From assembly GCA_009785545.1 (NCBI GenBank), contig WQWD01000137.1, positions 1 to 6,572 of the forward strand: a stretch of 6,572 nt of DNA. The letters are read 5' to 3'. The DNA comes from Treponema sp. (GTDB taxonomy: Bacteria; Spirochaetota; Spirochaetia; Treponematales; Breznakiellaceae). Made by a program: the position numbers and the translations under genes. Below the pieces are notes generated by a model, which was not told the DNA's origin, ran no database searches, and saw only the letters and a list, made by a program, of their open reading frames with translations. Positions 1-6,393 of this stretch are shown here, in pieces (the stretch's first letter is position 1; each line of letters begins with the position of its first letter).

Positions 1-1
1 A

Positions 2-3000
2 GACGGAAACCCCAATTTTTACCTTGAGATAATGGATCACAACATTCCTGCGGATGAATTGGGCGGCTCGAATTATTCACAAAAACAAATTAACGATATA
101 ATTTTTGACATCTCTAAAAAGACCGGCATTCCTTTGGCTGCCACAAATGATGTTCATTATCTTGAAAAAGACGATTACGTTTCTCATGACATTCTTCTTT
201 GCATAGGAACCGGAAAAAAAAGAAAAGAAGAAAAACGCAAAAAATACTACGGGGATCAGTTTTATTTTAAAACAGGCGATGAAATGGCGGAAGCTTTCAG
301 CGAATATCCCGATGCTGTTATTAATACTGTGCGTATTGCGAACAGATGTAACGCCGATATTCCCAACAGGGAAAAAGAACTGATGAATTTTCTCCCTGAT
401 TATAAAATCCCTGATGGCTTTAAAGATGCCGATGACTATTTGCGCCACCTTACAATGGAAGGTTTGAAAAAGCGATACAGATTGGAAGAGCAAAGCGACA
501 AAGATAAATGGAACTCTATTATCGAACGGGCAAATTATGAACTCGATACGATTTGTAAAACAGGATATTCGGGATATTTTTTAATAGTAGAAGACTTTAT
601 CAATTTTGCGAACAAACGCGGCATACCTGTAGGGCCTGGTCGCGGTTCGGGGGCAGGCTCGATTGTCGCTTATGCGTTGCGCATAACAAATATTGAGCCG
701 CTTAGATATAATCTTCTTTTTGAACGTTTTATAAATCTTGAGCGTGTCAGTATGCCCGACTTTGATATTGACTTTGCGAATGAGGGGCGTGAAGAAGTTA
801 TAAAATATGTTACCGAAAAATACGGAGAAGACAGAGTAGGGCAGATAATCACATTTGGAACACTTGGAGCGAAAGCTGTCGTTAAAGATGTTGCTCGTGT
901 TTTAGATATACCAATTCCCGAATCGGAGATGATCACAAAGCTCATTTCAAAAGATCCAAAGATCACTTTAGAGAAAGCTTTTGCGGAAGAACCTCGCCTT
1001 GCGGAGCTTGAACATGATGCCCGTTACACGGAACTTTTTCATCATGCCAGAAAGCTGGAAGGTTTAAACCGGCACTCGTCAATTCATGCGGCGGGAGTAG
1101 TAATAGGAAGGCATCCTTTAATTGATCTGGTTCCGTTATATCAGGAACGTGATGATTCCAAAAAAGGCAAAGAAGGCGGTATTGCTACACAATTCAGCAT
1201 GAATTATCTGGAAAAGTGCGGTCTTGTAAAAATGGACTTTCTTGGCCTTAAAACATTGGATGTTATCAAACATACAGAAAATTTAATACACCGCAGGGGC
1301 GGAGAATACGCTGGTTTTTCGATAGAAAACATCCCTCAAGATGACAAAAAAACTTTTAAAATGTTAGGCGAAGGAAATTGTTTTGCGATATTTCAGTTTG
1401 AAAGAGACTTTATACAAGATTTTGTTAAACAGGCAAAACCGTCATCAATAGAAGATCTTACAGCGTTAAATGCAATGAACAGACCCGGCCCGATGAAACA
1501 TCTTCCGCAGTTTGTTGATTCAAAATCCGGAAATATCGAAATAACTTATCCTCATCCCAGTTTGGAAAAAATATTAAAAGAAACTTACGGCGTTATTGTT
1601 TATCAGGAACAGGTAATGCAGATTGCCCAAATAGTCGCGGGTTTTTCGTTGGGACACGCCGATGAACTTCGCAGAGCCATGGGTAAAAAAATAATGGCTA
1701 AAATGGAAAGTTACAGGATCAAGTTTTTGGAAGGAGCCAAAGAAAGAGGGTACTCCGAACAAAAAGCCCATGAGATATTTGAACTGTTAAAACCATTCGC
1801 CGATTATGGATTTAACAAAAGCCATGCCGCAGCTTACGCGATAATCGCCTATCAGACAGCTTATCTTAAAACCCATTTTCCGGCAGAATTTATGGCGGCT
1901 AACTTAACAAACGACATTAACTCAGCCGATAAAAACAGGCTTGGAAGATGTATCGAAGAAAGCCGCAGGATGGGGCTTGTTGTCGAACCTCCCAATGTAA
2001 ATAATTCCGATAACATTTTTTCTGTTGTTGACGGCCGTATAGTTTACGGCTTTATGGGAATTAAAGGTATTGGGAGCGCTCCTTCGCAGGAAATTGTAAA
2101 ATCAAGGCAGGAAGAACCTTACAAAAATTTTATGGATTTTCTTGATAAAACTGACATTAAATCTGTCGGAAAAAAAACAGTATTATTGTTAGTGCAGTCA
2201 GGGGCGTTTGATAGTTTTGGCATAACACGGGAAACATTGGAACACAATCTTGAAAAAGCCGTTGAATATGCTCAAAAAAAGAAAGAAGATAAATTATTGG
2301 GGCAGACAAGCCTGTTCGAAGACTCTGGCGAATCGGATATGCCTGATTTTGTTTTTCAAGAATCCCCAACAATAAGCCGGGCGGATAAATTAAATAAAGA
2401 AAAAGAACTTTTAGGTTTTTATTTATCTGGACATCCAATGGATGATTACAAGGAATTGTGGCAAAACAATGTTACCGTAGATTTAGGCCGGAATGAAGAT
2501 TTAAAAACAGGCAGTTGTCTGCTTATCGGTATAATAAAAAGTATTAAACAAATTGTTACCGCCAAAGGAGCGAGAATGGCTTTTGCTGCTCTGGCTGATT
2601 ACAACGGCGAAATCGAAGTTACGTTTTTTTCCGGCGCTTGGGATAAGCTTTCAGGCAAGATAGAATCTGATAAAGTCTCGATATTAAAGGGCAAGATTGA
2701 ATATCAAAAAGATAAATACAGGTACACATTTGTTGTTGACGACATTGTCAGCCGTCATGAAATAGACAAAGTTGTAAAAGAAATTAAAGAAACCGAAGAA
2801 AAAGAAACAATGCACAGAAATACATGGCTTTACATGGCGGATTTAAAAAGCTCTATTTTGATGAAAGCCAAAAAAGGCAATTATACAATTATAGGTTATT
2901 TAAAAAGCCTGAGGGATTTTACGGACGTAAACGGCAATGAGATGGCGTTTGGATCGCTGAAAGATTTTGAAGGTGATATTGATCTTGTGTTTTTTAATAA

Positions 3001-3460
3001 AGTTTATTCTGAATGCAGACACCTGTTAAATTTAGGCGAAATGATCGCCTTAAAAGGCAGTATCGATCCTGAAAACGAACGTAACCCTGAAAAAATTGGT
3101 TTTAAAGTTACAAGCATAGCTGATTTTGCGCAATTGAGCAGGAGTGCAAAAAAAAAGGAAGCCGCAGGCGAAAAACCGCAAAGCTTTGAGCCTGAAAAAC
3201 CTGCTAAAAAACAATTTGATGAGGTACACATAAGATTTGTCGTATCTGATTCGTATGACGATGAAAATTTGGCGGAATTTCGTGATTTTTTAGCGGAAAA
3301 TTCCGGTTCTTGCTCGACTTATATTCACATTCCTGTTTCCGATGGAGAGCAAACAATTCGTTCTGCTTTAGGATTGGATATATCCGGCGCAGAAAGTGAA
3401 GAGACAATAATTGACGGCTTAAAAAAATGCAAGTGCGTTGCCGATGTATGGAGGAAATAA
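2..3460 (+). CDS. dnaE: DNA polymerase III alpha subunit DnaE, 5' end outside window
   Basis: Catalytic subunit of the replicative DNA polymerase, which forms the holoenzyme with the sliding clamp and clamp loader. The frame is open to the left edge and the bases before the ATG at 32 still encode DnaE (NFYLEI), so that ATG is internal; judged from E. coli DnaE, roughly the first 150-190 residues are missing. Residues are numbered from the ATG at 32. The end of the PHP domain carries a TNDVHYL block (D40, H42). The polymerase core has GPGRGSGAGS, then PDFDID with catalytic-type D243 and D245, and D402 in KMDFLGL matches the third catalytic aspartate. YGFNKSHAAAY and a GFYLSGHP block follow. 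QTSLF (758-762) fits the internal clamp-binding motif. Two OB-fold-like domains (about 827-907 and 949-1032) precede an acidic alpha/beta tail resembling the tau-binding domain. E. coli DnaE has one OB fold, which partly explains the extra length here. Confidence 0.97.
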   Translation, partial: DGNPNFYLEIMDHNIPADELGGSNYSQKQINDIIFDISKKTGIPLAATNDVHYLEKDDYVSHDILLCIGTGKKRKEEKRKKYYGDQFYFKTGDEMAEAFSEYPDAVINTVRIANRCNADIPNREKELMNFLPDYKIPDGFKDADDYLRHLTMEGLKKRYRLEEQSDKDKWNSIIERANYELDTICKTGYSGYFLIVEDFINFANKRGIPVGPGRGSGAGSIVAYALRITNIEPLRYNLLFERFINLERVSMPDFDIDFANEGREEVIKYVTEKYGEDRVGQIITFGTLGAKAVVKDVARVLDIPIPESEMITKLISKDPKITLEKAFAEEPRLAELEHDARYTELFHHARKLEGLNRHSSIHAAGVVIGRHPLIDLVPLYQERDDSKKGKEGGIATQFSMNYLEKCGLVKMDFLGLKTLDVIKHTENLIHRRGGEYAGFSIENIPQDDKKTFKMLGEGNCFAIFQFERDFIQDFVKQAKPSSIEDLTALNAMNRPGPMKHLPQFVDSKSGNIEITYPHPSLEKILKETYGVIVYQEQVMQIAQIVAGFSLGHADELRRAMGKKIMAKMESYRIKFLEGAKERGYSEQKAHEIFELLKPFADYGFNKSHAAAYAIIAYQTAYLKTHFPAEFMAANLTNDINSADKNRLGRCIEESRRMGLVVEPPNVNNSDNIFSVVDGRIVYGFMGIKGIGSAPSQEIVKSRQEEPYKNFMDFLDKTDIKSVGKKTVLLLVQSGAFDSFGITRETLEHNLEKAVEYAQKKKEDKLLGQTSLFEDSGESDMPDFVFQESPTISRADKLNKEKELLGFYLSGHPMDDYKELWQNNVTVDLGRNEDLKTGSCLLIGIIKSIKQIVTAKGARMAFAALADYNGEIEVTFFSGAWDKLSGKIESDKVSILKGKIEYQKDKYRYTFVVDDIVSRHEIDKVVKEIKETEEKETMHRNTWLYMADLKSSILMKAKKGNYTIIGYLKSLRDFTDVNGNEMAFGSLKDFEGDIDLVFFNKVYSECRHLLNLGEMIALKGSIDPENERNPEKIGFKVTSIADFAQLSRSAKKKEAAGEKPQSFEPEKPAKKQFDEVHIRFVVSDSYDDENLAEFRDFLAENSGSCSTYIHIPVSDGEQTIRSALGLDISGAESEETIIDGLKKCKCVADVWRK
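3140..3194 (+). other. Possible -1 slippery site inside dnaE (A9-G with flanking signals)
   Basis: A run of nine A (3148-3156) followed by G is read as GCA AAA AAA AAG, so it contains the heptamer A_AAA_AAG in the zero frame, the same heptamer that drives -1 frameshifting in E. coli dnaX. AGGAG lies just upstream (3140-3144), 6 bases before the heptamer. A 5-bp inverted repeat CAGGC/GCCTG (3165-3169 and 3190-3194) begins 7 bases after it. A -1 shift would add 10 codons and stop at TGA 3187-3189, removing about 100 C-terminal residues, the tau-binding-like tail, just after the second OB domain. The stem is short and A runs are common in this sequence, so this may be chance. Confidence 0.2.
3450..3455 (+). 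promoter_or_regulatory. Ribosome binding site of the yggT-family gene
   Basis: GGAGGA lies within the last codons of dnaE, 8 bases before the ATG at 3464. It is a near-perfect Shine-Dalgarno and supports that start. Because ribosomes finishing dnaE must cross it, initiation on the next gene is probably coupled to dnaE translation. Confidence 0.8.
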
Positions 3461-3463
3461 ATA

Positions 3464-4078
3464 ATGCGTATAATTTTTGGTATTTTGTTTATCGCAACTT
3501 GGGTTTACTCGCTTTTGATTTTTATGCGTATAGTAATTTCGTGGTTTTCTTCTTTTTCCGCTTCCTCAGGCGGTTACGGAAAACCTGTTTCTTTTCTGAC
3601 GAAGGTTACAGACCCTTATCTTAATTGGTGGAGAGCTCGTTTGAAATTACGGCTGGGTCCTTTGGATTTTTCTGTTGTAGCAGCTATTGTGTTTATTTCA
3701 TTTCTGCAGGGTATTTTTCATTTTATTTATATTCATGGAGGAATATCGATACGAAATGTGCTGGTTAATGCTTTAACGTCTCTTTGGGGAGTTTTTTCGT
3801 TTATCGCCGGTTTTTGTTTGCTTGTAATTATTTTGCGCTTGTTTGCCTATTTTACTAACAGGAATATGTATAGTCCTTTTTGGGCTATGGTTGACGCCGT
3901 ATCAAGTCCGATTTTATTTAAATTCAGAAAATTATTTACTTCTGGGCGGATTATATCTTCTCATGGAGATTATATAAAAACAATGGTTATTTCCGGCATA
4001 ATTATTTTAGCGGTTATGATTGGAGGAAGTGTATTTGTATCGTTCCTCGCTAATCTGTTAAGAAATCCGCCGTCCTAA
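3464..4078 (+). CDS. YggT-family integral membrane protein with two repeats
   Basis: A 204-residue hydrophobic protein of the YggT family, close in size to the two-repeat E. coli YggT. Four membrane segments are visible at about residues 2-26, 68-92, 103-130 and 172-198. Each half has a hydrophobic helix, then a polar stretch with an aspartate-proline or serine-proline turn (TDPYLNWW near 47-54; VSSPILFKFRKLF in the second half), then another hydrophobic helix, which is the internal duplication of the family. The protein should sit in the cytoplasmic membrane. Its biochemical role is not established; relatives have been linked to osmotic tolerance in E. coli and to organelle or nucleoid organisation in plastids. 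The start is set by a strong Shine-Dalgarno, 3 bases after the dnaE stop; recG follows after 6 bases. Family assignment rests on topology and repeat pattern, not on catalytic residues. Confidence 0.82.
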   Translation: MRIIFGILFIATWVYSLLIFMRIVISWFSSFSASSGGYGKPVSFLTKVTDPYLNWWRARLKLRLGPLDFSVVAAIVFISFLQGIFHFIYIHGGISIRNVLVNALTSLWGVFSFIAGFCLLVIILRLFAYFTNRNMYSPFWAMVDAVSSPILFKFRKLFTSGRIISSHGDYIKTMVISGIIILAVMIGGSVFVSFLANLLRNPPS

Positions 4079-4084
4079 ACAGCA

Positions 4085-6169
4085 ATGTTTGTCCGCTCTC
4101 TTTTAATTCCTTTAAACAAATTTGTCAAAAACAATGACGTGATTGTCAAATTGGTGAGGCTTGGTCTATTTACAACCGCTGACCTTTTTAGTTTTTATCC
4201 GCGTGATTGGGAAGATCGAAGCCGCCAGGTTCCGTTATGTGATTATCAAAATAATATTGTCTGTACGCAAGTTACGGTAATTGCAAAAGAATCAATCGGT
4301 TACGGTTTAAAAAGAGGTTTAAAAGTTTTTATAAAAGATGAAAGCTCTAAAGAAACAGGCACAATCGGCGTATTATTGTTTTTTAATTGTGTTAAACGCC
4401 CTTGGCTGGAAAAGCAATTTGCGCTTGACTCAAAACATATAATTTACGGAACTTTTAAATATAAAAACGGAGAAATTCAGTCAACCGATTTTGATTATGC
4501 AGCACCTTCATCAAAATCATTCGGCAAAATATTGCCGGTTTACAGATTAACGTCGGGTTTGACTCAGCTTACCGTGCGCAATTCTGTTTCAAAGGCCTTG
4601 GAACAATTTGCCGAAAAAATCGAAGACGAACTTCCCCCCCAGATTATTCAAAGGGATGGTTTGCTTCCAAAACGTGACGCTATAAAAGAGATTCATTTTC
4701 CTTCATCTTTGGAAATGCTTGAAAAAGCAAAAAAAACTTTAATTTATGAAGAATTGTTTTACCTTGAAATAATGGTTGGAAAACGGGCATTGGAAAGACG
4801 GGGATTTCAAAAAGCAAATAACAATGAACAATTAACTGTTAACAATGAGCTTTTTCCGCTGCAAAAAAAACTTGTTGAGAGGCTTTCGTTTTCTCTCACT
4901 CAGGGGCAGATTGACGCCGCAGCGGAAATAAACCGCGATATGAATGGGAATGCGCCTATGGCAAGATTGCTTCAGGGGGATGTGGGGTGCGGAAAAACTT
5001 TAGTTTCGTTTTTGGCGGCTCTTTTGGCTGTTGAGAAAAACGGACAGGCAGCAGTTATGGCTCCTACAGAATTGCTCGCTCGCCAACACGCCGAAAATGC
5101 CGCAGCTATTCTTGAGCCGTTAGGTGTAAAAATCGCCTTTTTAACCGGAAACATAAAGGCGAAAGGACGCAGAGAACTTTTAAAAAACCTCTCAAGCGGT
5201 ATGATAGATATTGTAATCGGCACTCACGCTCTTTTTTCCAAAGATGTAGAGTACAAAAACCTCACTTTAGTTGTTATTGATGAGCAGCATCGTTTCGGCG
5301 TAACGCAAAGAGGTTTGATTATGTCCAAAGGAAACTCTCCCCATCTTTTGATGATGAGCGCAACGCCGATTCCACGCACTTTAGCGTTAACAGTATTCGG
5401 CGACATGGATGTATCGGTAATAAAAGATAAACCTTCGGGAAGAAAGCCCATAAAAACACACCTCGCCAAAGAATCAAACGAAAAAAAAGTTTATGAGTTT
5501 ATAAAAAAGGAGCTGGATAACGGCAGGCAGGCGTATTTTGTCTATCCATTGATAGAAGGCACTGAGGATATTAAAGATGCTGTATCTATGGCTGAAAGGC
5601 TTGAAAATGAAATATTCCCCAAATACAAAACCGCTCTTATTCATTCTAAACTGCCTGAAGAAATTAAAAAGCAGACAATGGACGATTTTCGCAAAGGGAA
5701 CATTCACATTCTTGCCGCTACCAGCGTTGTGGAAGTTGGAGTCGATGTGCCGAATGCTACCTGCATGGTTATCGAACACGCAGAGCGTTTTGGCTTGTCT
5801 GCGCTTCACCAATTACGCGGCAGGGTAGGGCGAGGGCAGGAGCAATCATATTGTTTTTTGGTTTACTCAGACGAGCTTACCGAAGACGGCATTAACAGAT
5901 TAAAAGTTATTTTCGAAAACAACGACGGCTTTGCCATTGCCGAAGAAGACCTCAAAGCACGCGGCCCCGGTCACATTATCGGCACAGAACAATCCGGCTA
6001 TTTGGTCTTGGGACTTGCAAACCCTGTCCGTGATATTTCCGAACTCCAGCTCGCCCGAATTGACGCTTTCTCGATGCTTGAAAACGACCCTTCTCTTTTG
6101 CTGCCCAATCACCGAATTGTTGCAAGAGTGTTGGAAGAAGCCCCTCCTTTTAGCGAAGCTGTTTTGTAG
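4085..6169 (+). CDS. recG: ATP-dependent DNA helicase RecG
   Basis: A superfamily 2 double-strand DNA translocase that remodels stalled forks, Holliday junctions and R-loops in the cytoplasm. The 694-residue length is normal. Order: N-terminal wedge domain with FYPRDWEDR near residue 38, OB fold through about 160, then the helicase core: Walker A GDVGCGKT (298-305), APTELLARQH, DEQH box (399-402), SATPIPRT from 425, VVEVGVDVPNA, and motif VI QLRGRVGRG (576-584). The RecG-specific TRG translocation motif follows at about 615-638, ending GTEQSG, so the enzyme looks complete and active. Differences from the usual wording: cysteine for serine in Walker A, and no LKGVG-like block before the wedge. 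Residues 245-255 are encoded by a short tandem DNA repeat. The start is the first in-frame ATG after the yggT stop, 6 bases away, with no Shine-Dalgarno, so expression probably depends on coupling to the upstream gene. Confidence 0.97.
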   Translation: MFVRSLLIPLNKFVKNNDVIVKLVRLGLFTTADLFSFYPRDWEDRSRQVPLCDYQNNIVCTQVTVIAKESIGYGLKRGLKVFIKDESSKETGTIGVLLFFNCVKRPWLEKQFALDSKHIIYGTFKYKNGEIQSTDFDYAAPSSKSFGKILPVYRLTSGLTQLTVRNSVSKALEQFAEKIEDELPPQIIQRDGLLPKRDAIKEIHFPSSLEMLEKAKKTLIYEELFYLEIMVGKRALERRGFQKANNNEQLTVNNELFPLQKKLVERLSFSLTQGQIDAAAEINRDMNGNAPMARLLQGDVGCGKTLVSFLAALLAVEKNGQAAVMAPTELLARQHAENAAAILEPLGVKIAFLTGNIKAKGRRELLKNLSSGMIDIVIGTHALFSKDVEYKNLTLVVIDEQHRFGVTQRGLIMSKGNSPHLLMMSATPIPRTLALTVFGDMDVSVIKDKPSGRKPIKTHLAKESNEKKVYEFIKKELDNGRQAYFVYPLIEGTEDIKDAVSMAERLENEIFPKYKTALIHSKLPEEIKKQTMDDFRKGNIHILAATSVVEVGVDVPNATCMVIEHAERFGLSALHQLRGRVGRGQEQSYCFLVYSDELTEDGINRLKVIFENNDGFAIAEEDLKARGPGHIIGTEQSGYLVLGLANPVRDISELQLARIDAFSMLENDPSLLLPNHRIVARVLEEAPPFSEAVL
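4819..4848 (+). repeat. 21-base-period direct repeat translated in frame within recG
   Basis: The 9-base word TAACAATGA occurs at 4819-4827 and again at 4840-4848, 21 bases (7 codons) apart, around the inverted repeat TTAAC-T-GTTAA (4832-4842). It is translated as NNNEQLTVNNE, residues 245-255, in the loop between the N-terminal domains and the helicase core of RecG. I recall similar AATTAAC/GTTAATTG-type short repeats, translated as NNEQLT-like strings, in some bacterial genomes, so this may be an in-frame dispersed-repeat insertion. Only one unit and a partial second are present, so chance in AT-rich sequence is possible. Confidence 0.4.
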
Positions 6170-6307
6170 ATTGGAGAATCTTTCCTGCTATTTCATATTA
6201 TTTATTTCTTTTTCTCCATCTTTTTAATAGAAATATCCATTTGCGGTTAAAAGAAACTCATGAGAAAATATCAGTATATGTTTTGTTGTGCTTTTTTTAG
6301 AAGAAGC

Positions 6308-6335
6308 TTGTTTTTGGTGATAAGTGAGTTATATT
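6308..6335 (+). promoter_or_regulatory. Weak promoter-like pair upstream of the right-edge reading frame
   Basis: TTGTTT (6308-6313) and TATATT (6330-6335) are 16 bases apart. The -10 matches the sigma70 consensus at five of six bases, the -35 only at TTG. In sequence this AT-rich such pairs arise often by chance. If real, transcription would start near 6342, inside the hairpin at 6339-6367, which would conflict with or attenuate downstream expression. Confidence 0.15.
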
Positions 6336-6338
6336 GCT

Positions 6339-6379
6339 ATTGCAAGCGTTTTAAAGTAACTTGCGGTTTATTTTTTTTT
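6339..6379 (+). terminator. Candidate rho-independent terminator downstream of recG
   Basis: The inverted repeat GCAAG (6342-6346) and CTTGC (6360-6364) extends outward by two G-T wobble pairs and one A-T pair (6339-6346 with 6360-6367). It encloses a 13-base loop and is followed directly by a run of 12 bases that are all T except one (6368-6379). Position and orientation suit termination of the dnaE-yggT-recG transcript about 170 bases past recG. The stem is short and the loop large, so strength is doubtful. Confidence 0.35.
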
Positions 6380-6386
6380 AAGGTGG
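6380..6386 (+). promoter_or_regulatory. Shine-Dalgarno-like site before GTG 6394
   Basis: AAGGTGG differs by one base from AAGGAGG and ends 7 bases before the GTG at 6394, which is ideal spacing. It is the main reason to take the short reading frame at the right edge seriously, since no other strong ribosome binding site was seen in the tail. Confidence 0.35.
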
Positions 6387-6393
6387 TGTATTA

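Larger units (their letters stand above)
6170..6393. other. T-rich intergenic stretch after recG
   Basis: This AT-rich stretch carries no convincing gene on either strand. No tRNA-like cloverleaf or known RNA gene is recognisable. The first 60 bases are strongly T-rich on the + strand. The only structured parts are a candidate hairpin plus T run (6339-6379) and a weak promoter-like pair upstream of it. Confidence 0.6.

Noticed and set aside
32..34. ATG at 32 as the true start of dnaE
   Set aside because: The in-frame bases from position 2 already encode conserved DnaE sequence and the protein would lack most of its PHP domain, so the gene continues upstream of the window.
77..493. Open frame of 138 codons on the - strand
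   Set aside because: It lies entirely within dnaE, has a phenylalanine/isoleucine-rich composition expected from the complement of lysine-rich coding DNA, and lacks a Shine-Dalgarno context.
2170..2177. Run of eight A in dnaE as a second slippery site
   Set aside because: No flanking Shine-Dalgarno or stem was seen, and A runs of this length occur at several places in the window (for example 216-223 and 5481-5488).
3427..3624. Open frame of 65 codons on + overlapping the dnaE-yggT junction
   Set aside because: It is a +1-type shadow of yggT; the hydrophobic look comes from the T-rich yggT DNA, and the strong Shine-Dalgarno serves the ATG at 3464 instead.
4634..4640. C7 run in recG as a phase-variation tract
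   Set aside because: Seven bases is short for a contingency tract, and recG is a housekeeping gene with an intact frame.
5474..5812. Open frame of 112 codons on the - strand inside recG
   Set aside because: It is antisense to the conserved helicase motifs IV-V and has no recognisable protein features.
5931..6227. Open frame of 98 codons on + running past the end of recG
   Set aside because: Most of it overlaps the TRG motif region of recG in another frame, and no ribosome binding site or family resemblance is visible.
6189..6235. Inverted repeat TATTTC/GAAATA soon after recG as a possible terminator
   Set aside because: Only 6 A/T-rich pairs with a 35-base loop and no adjacent T run after the second arm.
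6241..6368. The 8-base word TTGCGGTT occurs at 6241-6248 and 6361-6368, exactly 120 bases apart
   Set aside because: One repeated 8-mer in about 400 bases is close to chance expectation, and the flanks do not match.
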